Origin: Betaproteobacteria bacterium
GTDB lineage: Bacteria > Pseudomonadota > Gammaproteobacteria > Burkholderiales > SG8-41
DNA length: 51,820 bases
Assembly: GCA_028291945.1 (NCBI GenBank)
Contig: JAQGNH010000521.1
Span: 1 to 51,820, forward strand
Direction: 5' to 3'
Positions 9,198-18,367 of the stretch are shown one piece after another. A model generated the notes under the pieces. It searched no databases, was not told the origin of the DNA, and saw only the letters and a program-made list of their open reading frames with translations. Position 1 is the stretch's first letter; each line of letters opens with the position of its first letter. A program made the position numbers and the translations under genes.

Positions 9198-10388
9198 TTA
9201 GCTCGAAACCGCCTTCGGGCGCGCGCGCCTGACGATGGCGAGCCACATGAGTGCAACCGCGCACAAGATGATGAATGGCGCTGCGAGTGCATTCATAATC
9301 TGCCATCCCTTGTAAGTGAAAAGCGCGCCGACCGAGAGTGAGCTCAGCACCATCGTAAAGGAGATCGCCATGTCATTGACGCCCTGGACCTTGCCGCGCT
9401 CCGCGGGTGTATGCGTTTCGGTCAACAGCGTCGTTGCACCGAGATACATGAAGTTCCACGCGAGCCCGAGCAGCACGAGAGCGAGCCAGAAATGTATGAC
9501 TTCGATGCCGCTCAGCGCAACAGCAACGCACGCCGACGCGAGCACGGTGCCTACCAACATGACAGGCAGCGGGCCGATACGCTGGATCAATGGCCCGGTC
9601 CCGAATGACGGCGCGAACATGGCGACCATGTGCCATTGGATGACGAACGCAGCGGCCGTAAAGGGGTGCTGGCATGCAACCATCGCAAGCGGCGTGGCAG
9701 TCATCAGCAGGTTCATGACGCCGTAGCCGACGACGCCACACAGGACCGCAACCAGGAAGGCGGGCTGCCGGGCGATTTCGCCGATAGGGCGCCCGGCACT
9801 CTGGGTCTCAGCGGCACTCAGCGCCGGAATCTGCAGCCATCGCAGGATCAGCACGGCGAGCAACGCGAATACAACCAGCGAAAAATACGCGCCAGCGTAA
9901 AGCTGTCCTTCGACGAGGTCGCGCGTGAGCTTGCTTGTCTCGGGACCTAGAAAACCACCGACGATCCCGCCTCCGAGGACCAGTGAAATCGCCGTCGCTT
10001 TGAATCGAGCCGGTACGGTTTCGGCAGCGGCGAAGCGGTAGTACTGACCCGCGGCGAAGTAAATGCCGAGGACGAGGGTTCCGGCGCAGAGCAGCCAGAA
10101 ATTTCGCGAATAGATCGCAAAGGCACACAGCAGGGCGCCAAGCATCGCGCAAGCGGCGCCGGCCGAGAATCCTGCGCGGCGACCGTGCCGTTTCATCAGC
10201 AGGGACATGGGCAGCGTCGAGAGGGCAGAGCCCAGGAAGTAGGCGGTAACCGGCAACGTCGCCAGCGCTTTGTTCGTCGCAAGCGAGTAGCCGGCGAGCG
10301 CGTTGACGGTGATGAGCACTGAATTGTTGGCGAGGAGCAGAGCCTGACACGCGGCAAGCAGGGCAACGTTCTTTTTGGAGAGGTCCAT
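9198..10388 (-). CDS. MFS transporter, first gene of the CoA-transferase operon
   Basis: A 396-residue twelve-helix carrier. Visible MFS marks are LLMKRHGRRAGF in loop 2-3 and ETHTPAERGKVQGVND in the second half. It belongs by look to the group of bacterial MFS proteins with a GQYYRFAAAE-type helix 5. The start is uncertain: ATG 10388 begins MDLSKKNVALLAACQ and is preferred, while a TTG at 10424 would add 12 residues; neither has a strong ribosome-binding site. It leads the leftward CoA-transferase/amidohydrolase group, so it may import that operon's substrate. Confidence 0.8.
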   Translation of the reverse strand: MDLSKKNVALLAACQALLLANNSVLITVNALAGYSLATNKALATLPVTAYFLGSALSTLPMSLLMKRHGRRAGFSAGAACAMLGALLCAFAIYSRNFWLLCAGTLVLGIYFAAGQYYRFAAAETVPARFKATAISLVLGGGIVGGFLGPETSKLTRDLVEGQLYAGAYFSLVVFALLAVLILRWLQIPALSAAETQSAGRPIGEIARQPAFLVAVLCGVVGYGVMNLLMTATPLAMVACQHPFTAAAFVIQWHMVAMFAPSFGTGPLIQRIGPLPVMLVGTVLASACVAVALSGIEVIHFWLALVLLGLAWNFMYLGATTLLTETHTPAERGKVQGVNDMAISFTMVLSSLSVGALFTYKGWQIMNALAAPFIILCAVALMWLAIVRRARPKAVSS

Positions 10389-10564
10389 GGGCGCAAGTCT
10401 AATGGAGACGACGGTTCTCCCCAAGGCCGCTGACGCAGAGAAATCCGCGTGTCAAACTCTCACGACATGTCGGCATGCTGCGGCTGCAACTGATGCCTCG
10501 GTTGCCGGATAGCTGAGGGTGCAGTATGTTCGCCCATGCCGCGTCGAATAAAGGAGGGGACGAC

Positions 10565-10999
10565 ATGATCAGGGAGTTTCGCGAATTCATAATGCGCGGC
10601 AACGTCATCGATATGGCGGTAGGCATCATTATCGGCGCGGCGTTTGGGCGCATCGTCGACTCGTTGGTCAAGGACATCATCATGCCGCCTGTGGGACTGC
10701 TGCTCGGCAACGCCGATTTCGCGAACATGTTCGTGGTACTCAAGCCCGGCGCGGGTCCAGGACCTTACCTTACTGTTGATGGGGCACAGAAAGCCGGCGC
10801 CGTCACCCTGAACTATGGCGTGTTCGTGAACCAGATCGTATCCTTCGTGATAGTCGCCTTTGCCGTATTTCTGCTGATCCGCTGGATCAATCGCCTGCGC
10901 CGAAAGCAAGCCGAAAGTCCGAAAGACGCTCCACCTCCTGCGGAAGAGATCGTATTACTACGCGAGATCCGCGACGCGTTGAAGGGCAGCAGCCGATGA
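10565..10999 (+). CDS. mscL: Large-conductance mechanosensitive channel MscL
   Basis: A 144-residue inner-membrane channel that opens under membrane tension during osmotic downshock. The N-terminus [20 protein letters not shown] and the first helix [18 protein letters not shown] are nearly invariant in the family. The second helix ([20 protein letters not shown]) and the charged C-terminal helix ([14 protein letters not shown]) are also present. The ATG at 10565 has AAAGGAGG upstream. Length is usual. It is a single gene unrelated to the catabolic neighbours. Confidence 0.96.
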   Translation: MIREFREFIMRGNVIDMAVGIIIGAAFGRIVDSLVKDIIMPPVGLLLGNADFANMFVVLKPGAGPGPYLTVDGAQKAGAVTLNYGVFVNQIVSFVIVAFAVFLLIRWINRLRRKQAESPKDAPPPAEEIVLLREIRDALKGSSR

Positions 11000-11135
11000 A
11001 TAGGTGTCGCTTCGACCTCGGCTAGATCTGCGCTCGAAAAATCGAGGCTGCTCAGGCGGCACTGCAGCCAGCGCCGAATCGAGCGCGCCAATAAAAGTGT
11101 ATCGAAGCCAGGCGAGCCTGGACTGGAGGAACGAC

Positions 11136-12281
11136 ATGAGGTGCATTCCCGGGAATTTGACATCAGCTGCTGCATTGGCGCTCGCGTTAGCGCTCGGCGC
11201 ATGCGCAACATCGCAACCGGAGTCGTCGGGACGCGCCTCGGTCGGGCCGCGTACCGGATATTTCTTCGTCGGGGGCCGCTACGTCGAAGGCAAGACGGGG
11301 CCGCTCATGGAACGGCAGATGTACGTCGAGTTCCAGCTGCCTGCCGAACGCACACGTCCGTATCCGATCGTCATGATTCACGGTGCCGCTCAAACCGGCA
11401 GTAACTTTACGGGCACACCGGACGGCCGCAAGGGCTGGGCGGAGTACTTCGTCGAGCAAGGTTACGCGGTGTATGTCGTCGATCAACCTTCCCGCGGCCG
11501 CTCGGCCTATCTCGAGTCGCTGGGCGCGCTCACGCGCTTTCCCGCTTCTCAGATTGAACAACGCTTCACCGCACACGAAAAATTCAATCTGTGGCCGCAG
11601 GCGAAACTGCATACCCAATGGCCGGGGGAGGGCCCGAACAAAGGCCAACGCGGGGACGCGATATTCGACCAGTTTTATGCGTCGCAGGTCCAGTACATCG
11701 GGAGCAACGCCGTCACTCAGCAACTGAACCGCGACGCGGGCGCAGCGCTTCTCGACAAGATAGGACCGGCAATCATCATGACGCATTCGCAGTCGGGTGC
11801 GATCGGCTGGCCTATCGCTGACGCGCGACCCAAGCTGGTGAAAGCGATCATCGCTGCGGAACCGAGTGGTCCGCCGTTCGTCAACGCCGTCTTCGGCAAC
11901 GAACCGGCCCGGCTGTGGGGTGTGACGGACATCCCGATGACGTACGAGCCGCCGGTCTCCGATCCGAAGCAACTCGCCGTTGTGGAGCAGGCTGCGGCCG
12001 ACGGTCCGAATCTCGAGCACTGCCGCCTGCAGGGAGAACCCGTGCGTCGCATGCCCACGCTCACCGGCATTCCGATCCTGATCGTTGCGGCGGAATCTTC
12101 GTATCACGCGATGTACGACCATTGCACATCCAAGTATCTGGCTCAGGCGGGCGTGCCGAACACGTTCGTGCGCCTCGAGGACGCCGGTATAAGAGGCAAC
12201 GGCCACATGATGATGCTCGAGAAGAACAATCTCGACATCGCGCGCTTGATGGCCGGGTGGCTGGACAAAAACGTGCGTTGA
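11136..12281 (+). CDS. Lipoprotein alpha/beta hydrolase (esterase-like)
   Basis: A 381-residue predicted lipoprotein. The ATG at 11136 follows GGAGGA by five bases; residues 1-22 form a signal with the lipobox L20-G-A-C23. The hydrolase part has an oxyanion segment PIVMIHGAAQTG (77-88), a nucleophile elbow THSQSGA (216-222, likely nucleophile S218, with both usual glycines of GHSxGG altered), and a late GNGHMMML that supplies the catalytic His. It resembles secreted esterases of unknown substrate. It is a single gene, tail to tail with the MATE exporter 39 bp downstream. Confidence 0.82.
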   Translation: MRCIPGNLTSAAALALALALGACATSQPESSGRASVGPRTGYFFVGGRYVEGKTGPLMERQMYVEFQLPAERTRPYPIVMIHGAAQTGSNFTGTPDGRKGWAEYFVEQGYAVYVVDQPSRGRSAYLESLGALTRFPASQIEQRFTAHEKFNLWPQAKLHTQWPGEGPNKGQRGDAIFDQFYASQVQYIGSNAVTQQLNRDAGAALLDKIGPAIIMTHSQSGAIGWPIADARPKLVKAIIAAEPSGPPFVNAVFGNEPARLWGVTDIPMTYEPPVSDPKQLAVVEQAAADGPNLEHCRLQGEPVRRMPTLTGIPILIVAAESSYHAMYDHCTSKYLAQAGVPNTFVRLEDAGIRGNGHMMMLEKNNLDIARLMAGWLDKNVR

Positions 12282-12320
12282 AGGTGCACCGGTCCGAACT
12301 TGGGCGGCTGAAGCGCTGCT

Positions 12321-13676
12321 TCACACCGTCTGCAGCATGCGCGGGAATAGTAGATGCAAAAGCAAGCCCCGGCACGCGAGGAACGAGCCGGCCGCGAGCC
12401 ACAGACCTGCGTTGCCGATGAGCGGGGTCAATGTATAGAGCACTACAAGAAATACGCCGAACGACACGATCACGGTATTGCGCATGATCTTGGTCCGCGT
12501 CGCCGCGAGGTACACGCCGTCATAGGTGTACGCCCAGACAGAAAAGAGCGGCATGAGCGCGGGCCACGCGAGATAACTGACGGCTGCTACACGTACTTCG
12601 GGCAGGCTCGTCATGAGCCCAATGATGCGCTGGCCGAAGACGGCGTAGATCGCCATGTTGAGCGCTCCGACGATTCCGGCCCATAGGAATACCACGCGCA
12701 TGCCTTGGCGAAACGCTGTGCGGTCGCGCCGTCCTGCCGCTTCGCCGAGTATCGCTTCGGCAGCATGAGCAAAGCCATCGAGAGCGAACGAGGTGAAGAT
12801 CAGAAACTGGTGCAGGATCTGGTTGGCGGCGAGCGTGACGTCACCGAACCGCGCGCTTTTCGCCATGAAGAAACCCAGAACGGAGACTACACAGAGCGTT
12901 CTCAGCACGAGGTCGCTATTGATCGAGAGCATACGGATCAGCTTGTCTCGATCGAGGAGGCGTGCGCGCGTACCATCGTCGGGCAGCGCGCGCAATGTTC
13001 TGCGCACGTAGCACGCGCCTGCCACCAATCCCGCGTATTCGGACATCAACGTCGCCAGTGCGACGCCGGCCACACCCCACTTCAGTCCGAACACGAACAG
13101 GAATGCAAGCGCGATGTTGAGCGCATTGGTTCCGATCTGCACGACCAGTGGCGTGCGAACATTGCGCAGCCCGTAGTACCAGCCGATGATGGCGTAAGTC
13201 GCAAGTACGGCCGGCATGGACCAGACGCGAATCAGGAAATATTCGCGCGCATAGCGCTCGACTTGCGGGCTCGCGTCGATCAGCCACAAGGCAAAATCGA
13301 TGATGGGCAGCTGCAGGAAGATCACAGTTGCACCGATGGCAGCGGCGAGCAGCAATGCGCGCCCGATCATCGCGCGCACCTCCGCGTAGTTCTCGGCACC
13401 GCGCGCCTGTGCGGTCGGAGCCGTGGTTCCCATGCGAAGACAGTTGAACAGATGGTAGATATAGTTGAAGAGCATGGCGCCGATAGCGACCGCGCCGATG
13501 TAGTACACCTCTGGCAGGTGGCCTACGACCGCGGTGTCGACCGCACCGAGCAGAGGCACGGAGATGTTGGCGAGGATGATCGGTCCCGCCATTGCCCACA
13601 CCTGGGCGTGAGTGACTGTTCCGGGCGCTACTTCGGTTTCGGGTGGAGCCTTCTGGAAAGCGGCACGTGGCGCCAT
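12321..13676 (-). CDS. MATE family efflux transporter (DinF-like)
   Basis: A 451-residue inner-membrane cation-coupled exporter. It has the two six-helix MatE halves. The first half contains GPIILANISVPLLGAVDTAVVG and the acidic PEVYYIGAVAIGAMLFNYIY region typical of the DinF subgroup. The second half has TLAANQILHQFLIF and ALDGFAHAAEAILGEAAGR, the conserved QI and DG-A-AE marks. The start is taken at ATG 13676; a GTG directly before it is possible. The drug or metabolite exported cannot be deduced. Confidence 0.88.
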   Translation of the reverse strand: MAPRAAFQKAPPETEVAPGTVTHAQVWAMAGPIILANISVPLLGAVDTAVVGHLPEVYYIGAVAIGAMLFNYIYHLFNCLRMGTTAPTAQARGAENYAEVRAMIGRALLLAAAIGATVIFLQLPIIDFALWLIDASPQVERYAREYFLIRVWSMPAVLATYAIIGWYYGLRNVRTPLVVQIGTNALNIALAFLFVFGLKWGVAGVALATLMSEYAGLVAGACYVRRTLRALPDDGTRARLLDRDKLIRMLSINSDLVLRTLCVVSVLGFFMAKSARFGDVTLAANQILHQFLIFTSFALDGFAHAAEAILGEAAGRRDRTAFRQGMRVVFLWAGIVGALNMAIYAVFGQRIIGLMTSLPEVRVAAVSYLAWPALMPLFSVWAYTYDGVYLAATRTKIMRNTVIVSFGVFLVVLYTLTPLIGNAGLWLAAGSFLACRGLLLHLLFPRMLQTV

Positions 13677-13733
13677 CACTTTTGTCCGAGCGAGCTCGCG
13701 AGTGGCTTACGGCCGAATCGGAGTGCAGTTCAT

Positions 13734-13765
13734 AAAATAAAAAAGGAGGGCCGATGACCCTCCTT
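13734..13765 (-). terminator. Rho-independent terminator of the 94-residue secreted protein gene
   Basis: Perfect 8-bp inverted repeat AAGGAGGG / CCCTCCTT (13743-13750 and 13758-13765) with a seven-base loop. Read on the minus strand it is followed by an uninterrupted T-rich run. It lies 18 bases after the stop of the small secreted protein gene and so ends that transcript. Confidence 0.9.
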
Positions 13766-13783
13766 CTTAGTCGCTGCCGCTAA

Positions 13784-14068
13784 CTATTTCTTCGCTGGCG
13801 CCTTGCTTTCTTTGGTTGCTGATGCTTTCGTGTCTTTCGCGTCAATGCTCGTGGCGGTCATACGATACTGAACGGTCACCTTGGAGCCTTTTTTCAAATC
13901 CCCTGTGACCTTCGTGTCCTTGTCGCGCGCGATTTCCCATTTCTCCTTGTTTTTCTCGACCACGATCTTGTCGGGCGCGACCTCGAGCAGCGGGCCGGTA
14001 ACCTGATAAGCGATGGCCGGAGAGACAATCAGCATCAGGACCGCAAATATGCCAATGGAACGAATCAT
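13784..14068 (-). CDS. Small secreted protein of unknown function
   Basis: A 94-residue protein with a signal peptide (MIRSIGIFAVLMLIVSPAIA, cut before YQ). The mature part is a short beta-rich domain (YQVTGPLLEVAPDKIVVEK, WEIARDKDTKV, GSKVTVQYRMTATSI) followed by a Lys/Ala-rich tail. The segment resembles small OB-like periplasmic domains that appear in metal or stress-related proteins, but I do not recognise the family with certainty. The ATG at 14068 follows AGGAGTGATCTT. It is expressed alone and ends at a strong terminator. Confidence 0.8.
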   Translation of the reverse strand: MIRSIGIFAVLMLIVSPAIAYQVTGPLLEVAPDKIVVEKNKEKWEIARDKDTKVTGDLKKGSKVTVQYRMTATSIDAKDTKASATKESKAPAKK

Positions 14069-14199
14069 AAGATCACTCCTTCAGTTGGTTGGAGGCGACA
14101 CAATAGGCAATCGCGGTGAAGGCCGCAAGCGCAGGCCGAGTGGCGTGACAGCGGTGCCGGCCAGACCCACGGCAGGTAACGGACGAACCGGGCGTCGTG

Positions 14200-15489
14200 T
14201 CAGATCCTGTAAACCGCCTTGGCACTTCCCGTCATGCCGAGCTCAGTGGCCTGCGTGGCCGATCCTTCCGCGATCGGCAACGTGAACTGAAAGGTCTCGC
14301 CGAATTCGTCGTTCGCTGACGCCCACAGCCGACCGCCATGCGCTTCCACGATCGTACGGCTGACCGTCAGACCCATGCCTAACCCGTCGGGCTTGGTCGT
14401 ATAGAATGGTTCGAAGACGCGCTGCCGCTGCCGCGGATCGAGACCCTTGCCTGAATCCCGAATTCTTACCAGCACCGCGTCAGTGCCGTGTTTCTTTGCG
14501 TGGATGGCCAAAAGCCGGCGGCGCGCATTGACGTTGAGCGTCGCTTCGAGGGCGTTCGTGACGAGATTGATCATGACTTGCTGTAACTGAACAGGGTTTC
14601 CGAGTACGGCCGGCAACCCCACAGCGCAGTCGAGCCGAAGAGATACGCCTTGACCGTCGGCAGCGCTCTTCATGATCGAAAGCATCTCGGCGAACACGTG
14701 TGTCAGGTCGATCGCGATTTTCCGCGTTTCGCGGCGAGCGACAAATGTGTGTATGCGCGACATCACTTCGTTCGGATGCGTCGTACCACGGACGATCCGC
14801 TCGAGCGCGGCATTCGCTTCATAAACGTCGGCAGGCTCTGCAGTGGCCGACGACATCGATGTGTTTTCGTCGAGAACGGCCGCAGCACAGATGTCGGGCG
14901 CTGACGGAGAATCCCTCACCTGCGTTTGCGCCGCTTTACTGTCACCATCAATCGTTGACTGCTCGGGTAGAAAGGTCTCGGTTTCCTGCACCGCAGACGG
15001 CACCGGCATAGGGGTGATTATTGCGTGCAGCCGATCTGCCACGTCGTCCGCCGCCAATTGAAGCGTCCGCCGTTCGGTTCTAGTCGGGAAATTTGCACGG
15101 CTCGAGCCCGCTATGACGAGCCCGACTTTCTCGAATGCGCCAAGCGGTGCAACAGCGATCGAGATGTGCCCAGCCCCGAGTGGATTGGGAATGACGAATG
15201 GCCATTTGTGACCGTCGGCGTCGAGACAACGGCTGAATGCCCGGCGAACGTCCTGCTGCGCCTCGTTCAGGTCAGCGCGCTCAGGCAATCGAATAACGTC
15301 CGATGACGTACCCGAAGCGCTGTTCAGCCGGGCACAGGCGAAGTCGAGTCGCAGCTCAGCTATGAGTATGTCGAGCAGGGCCTCGAGCGTGTTCCTGGAA
15401 TCGTCACTGGGGCTCGCGCGCTCGGCGTAACCGGTCACATCTTTGATATGCGCCTGCTGGCGCTCGATCTCGTCGATAGCAGATGGCAT
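14200..15489 (-). CDS. Histidine-kinase-like protein with GAF-type region but no recognisable H-box
   Basis: A 429-residue soluble protein (no membrane helices). The N-terminal 180 residues look GAF-like (EALLDILIAELRLDFACARL). The C-terminal third is a complete HATPase_c domain: N-box QLQQVMINLVTNALEA, G1 RIRDSGKGL, F-box FEPFYTTKPDGLGMGL and G2. Its closest style is the kinase group that normally has HEVNQPLAA. Here only the second dimer helix (ALERIVRGTTHPNEVMSRI) remains and the phospho-acceptor His segment is replaced by a polar linker. ATG 15489 has GGGAG upstream; an ATG at 15555 is the alternative. No response regulator lies next to it. Confidence 0.78.
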   Translation of the reverse strand: MPSAIDEIERQQAHIKDVTGYAERASPSDDSRNTLEALLDILIAELRLDFACARLNSASGTSSDVIRLPERADLNEAQQDVRRAFSRCLDADGHKWPFVIPNPLGAGHISIAVAPLGAFEKVGLVIAGSSRANFPTRTERRTLQLAADDVADRLHAIITPMPVPSAVQETETFLPEQSTIDGDSKAAQTQVRDSPSAPDICAAAVLDENTSMSSATAEPADVYEANAALERIVRGTTHPNEVMSRIHTFVARRETRKIAIDLTHVFAEMLSIMKSAADGQGVSLRLDCAVGLPAVLGNPVQLQQVMINLVTNALEATLNVNARRRLLAIHAKKHGTDAVLVRIRDSGKGLDPRQRQRVFEPFYTTKPDGLGMGLTVSRTIVEAHGGRLWASANDEFGETFQFTLPIAEGSATQATELGMTGSAKAVYRI

Positions 15490-15801
15490 TGCACTCCCGA
15501 GGACATAGTCTCTCGCGGCTATCCGACGACGGACAGACGCGAAGGTCGCGAGCATGCCCCGGTTTTTTTATGAACGCTTTTGCGGGAACGAAAGCTCAGA
15601 TCAGTCTGCAGATATTTTACCGCAGTGGAACGTGCAGCGAATCCACCGCGAACCAGATTCTGCACGCAGCTTGCATACTCGCGTGGCCGTTGCCCAAGAT
15701 TCTTTACACGTCTCTAAAATTCAAGTAGACGCACCGGACAGAACGTTCAGCGGATCAACCTTGGGGAATAGCTTCGATGCGCGTGGATAGCACGAAGCTT
15801 T
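15490..15801. other. 312-bp intergenic stretch between two leftward genes
   Basis: It separates the kinase-like gene from the ATPase gene upstream. No ORF with a plausible start, no strong hairpin and no tRNA-like fold was seen. It probably holds the promoter of the kinase-like gene, but no confident -35/-10 pair stands out. The first 66 bp may be coding if the ATG at 15555 is used. Confidence 0.5.
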
Positions 15802-18231
15802 TTAGAGGCACACCGACCGGACCTGCTTGAGGTCCGTATGGCCCTGCAGGATTTTTTCTATGCCATCCTGTTTCAGGGAGAGCATACCTTCGCGCATGGC
15901 CGTGCGCGTGATGTCGTACATGTCGGCCTTCGACTGGATTTTCGCTTTGATCGTCGGGCTCGCCGCGAGCACCTCGTGTAGCCCGATGCGCCCGCGGTAT
16001 CCGGTACGGTCGCACACCTGGCAACCCTGTGCGGAGAATAGAATGAGCGAGCCGTGTTCGCGCACATGATGTGAGCGCCACTGACGCACGACCTCGGCCG
16101 GATCTAAATCCGTTCCGAAGCAGTATGCCTTCGCCAGCGTATCGAGTTCATCCTGGGACGCCGCGTGCGGTTTGCGGCAGACGGCGCACAGTCGTCTCAC
16201 CAGACGTTGCCCCACGACGCCGATCAGCGCGTCCGAAAAGTTGAACGGATCCAGCCCGATGTCGAGCAGCCTGACGATGCTTTCCACAGCGTTGTTGGTG
16301 TGCATCGTAGAGAGCACCAGGTGTCCGGTCAGCGACGCAGCCACAACAGTCCTTGCGGTGTCCTGGTCGCGCGTTTCGCCGACCATGATGACGTCCGGAT
16401 CGGCCCGCAGGAAGCTGCGCAGGATCTCGGGAAACGTCAGGCCGATTTTCGCATTCACCTGAACCTGGCACAGCCCGTCCTGGGTGATCTCGATCGGATC
16501 TTCGACCGTCCAGATTTTCCGGTCCGCTGTATTGATGTAGCCGAGCAGCGAATGCAGCGTGGTCGTCTTCCCCGATCCGGTCGGGCCGCACACGAAAACG
16601 AGGCCGTAAGGCTTCTCGGCCATTTCCTTCAGTTGTGCCAGGAGCGGCGGGGCGAAACCGATCTGGTCGAGCGAGAGGGATCTGGGGGCCGTCAGGATCC
16701 TCATCACCACGTGCTCGAGCCCATTGGCGGTCGGCATGGTAACGACACGCAACTCGACGCGGGCCGACCCGAAATCCTGAAAGTTGATCTTGCCATCCTG
16801 AGGGCGGCGCTTCTCGGAGATGTCGAGGTTGCTCATCACCTTGATGCGTGACACAACGGCGGCGCGGAAATTCGAGGGGATGTCGGTGTAGGGTGCGAGC
16901 ACGCCGTCCTTACGAAAGCGCACCCGGCTCGGTCTGTTGCCGGGCATCGACTCGATGTGGATGTCCGATACCTCCTGCTGAACGGCATCGGCGATCATCT
17001 TGTTGACGAGCCGGACGAGGGTATTGTCCGAGTCGGTAACGATGTCTCCGGTGAAGGCTTCCACTTCTTCTTCGCCGCCGCCGAGTTCTGCAACGAGCTC
17101 CGAGATGTTCTCACGCGCTTCTTTCGCGCCGTAGAACTGTTCGATCATGAACACGAGATCTTCGCGGGTGGCGAGGACGGGATCGACTTTCAGGCTCGTG
17201 TAGAACTCGAGCGCCTGCAAGGCTTCCCAGTTCATGGGATCTTCCATCGCGATCGCGATGCGCGTTACCGTGCGATAAAGAGGCAGCGCAGCGTGCTTGT
17301 GTGCCATCTCGGCCGAGACCGCCCTGATCGCATTCGGCTCGTACTGGAACTTGCGCAGGTCAACCAGCGGGATGCCGAGTTTCTCCACGAGCACGCGCTT
17401 GATGGTGTCCTTGCTGACGACGCCCATCTCCACGAGGATCTCGCCGAGCGGCTTTTTGCGGTCCGCTGCCTGCACGGAGAGCGCCTCACCGAGATGCTGG
17501 TCGTTGATGAGACTTTCCTGCATCAAGGCGTCGCCAAGCCGCAGGTGGCGCATGGCGCGCTGTGTCTTCAGTGCGGCTTCGAGCTGATCGTTGGTGACGA
17601 TTTTTTTCAGATGAAGGTAATCGCCGAGCTTGATGGTCCGCAGCTGATGCTGCTTTTCGAGTCCGGCGTCGATCGACTCCGGATCGACGAGATGGCGGTC
17701 GACCAGGATCTTCCCCAGCGGGTCGCCAATCTGGTACTTTGCAATCGCGTCCATCGGAATGAACCAGCGCTGGACGTCGTTCGAAGAGTTTCCGAAGAAA
17801 AGGAACAGCCCAAACTCCTTGACCACGATGCCCACGATGTCGAGCACGAGGTCGAGGCCATCGCGGAATTCGACGGTGCATTTCTGGGGCCCGGACGCGG
17901 GATGATCCTCTGTGCTTTCGGCCGACCCTGCAAGCGGTACTCGCAGGAGGTCTATCGTGCGGGTGAGGCAAACGCTTTTGAGCTCTGAAAACTTGATTCT
18001 CGACGGCACTTCCAGGTCGTGCGGCTGGAACTCGAGGACGGAAGAGAACGCGTCCAGCTGCACGACAGTGCCGACAAGCTTGCGCCCGTCGTTCATGGTG
18101 ACGACGCCAGGCTCGAGACCTTCGGCCTGCTCCCGGAGTATCCTGAAGTGATGGGGCGTCGGCCAATCGAGCCGCGCCAATGCGTCGGATGAATCCGCTT
18201 CCGACGCGCCCGGGGGGGTCATCATGTCCAT
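15802..18231 (-). CDS. GspE/PilB-type secretion ATPase with extended N-terminal repeats
   Basis: An 809-residue ATPase of the type II secretion / type IV pilus family. The motor has Walker A GPTGSGKT (549-556), the Asp box and Walker B (DPDVIMVGETRD, about 605-615), the His box HLVLSTMHTNNA, and a zinc-type Cys pair set CAVC (about 678) and CQVC (about 736). The N-terminal half is longer than usual: a beta-rich 1-150 region, then tandem MshEN-like units of about 34 residues (LGKILVDRHLVDPESIDAGL, LGDALMQESLINDQHLGEAL, LGEILVEMGVVSKDTIKRVL). No pilin, secretin or platform gene is adjacent, so it is an orphan motor; repeats of this kind bind c-di-GMP in MshE. Confidence 0.9.
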   Translation of the reverse strand: MDMMTPPGASEADSSDALARLDWPTPHHFRILREQAEGLEPGVVTMNDGRKLVGTVVQLDAFSSVLEFQPHDLEVPSRIKFSELKSVCLTRTIDLLRVPLAGSAESTEDHPASGPQKCTVEFRDGLDLVLDIVGIVVKEFGLFLFFGNSSNDVQRWFIPMDAIAKYQIGDPLGKILVDRHLVDPESIDAGLEKQHQLRTIKLGDYLHLKKIVTNDQLEAALKTQRAMRHLRLGDALMQESLINDQHLGEALSVQAADRKKPLGEILVEMGVVSKDTIKRVLVEKLGIPLVDLRKFQYEPNAIRAVSAEMAHKHAALPLYRTVTRIAIAMEDPMNWEALQALEFYTSLKVDPVLATREDLVFMIEQFYGAKEARENISELVAELGGGEEEVEAFTGDIVTDSDNTLVRLVNKMIADAVQQEVSDIHIESMPGNRPSRVRFRKDGVLAPYTDIPSNFRAAVVSRIKVMSNLDISEKRRPQDGKINFQDFGSARVELRVVTMPTANGLEHVVMRILTAPRSLSLDQIGFAPPLLAQLKEMAEKPYGLVFVCGPTGSGKTTTLHSLLGYINTADRKIWTVEDPIEITQDGLCQVQVNAKIGLTFPEILRSFLRADPDVIMVGETRDQDTARTVVAASLTGHLVLSTMHTNNAVESIVRLLDIGLDPFNFSDALIGVVGQRLVRRLCAVCRKPHAASQDELDTLAKAYCFGTDLDPAEVVRQWRSHHVREHGSLILFSAQGCQVCDRTGYRGRIGLHEVLAASPTIKAKIQSKADMYDITRTAMREGMLSLKQDGIEKILQGHTDLKQVRSVCL

Positions 18232-18367
18232 GACGGCAGGCGTAGTTTTGAAGAGTTCCGATGATCGTCGTTTTCTGAAAAAGGGGTAAGGGTCTTAGTG
18301 CACAGGTCACCATTGTGGCGGCAGCGGGACTCAGCGGTATCATGGCAGCGCACGCGAGGGAAGCGAG

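Noticed and set aside
11187-12206. Long minus-strand frame opposite the lipoprotein hydrolase
   Set aside because: It is Arg-rich, has no ribosome-binding site and no motif; the plus-strand gene has a lipobox and a strong start.
13741-13765. The AAGGAGGG repeat as a ribosome-binding site for a plus-strand gene
   Set aside because: It is one arm of a perfect terminator stem, and no plus-strand gene follows.
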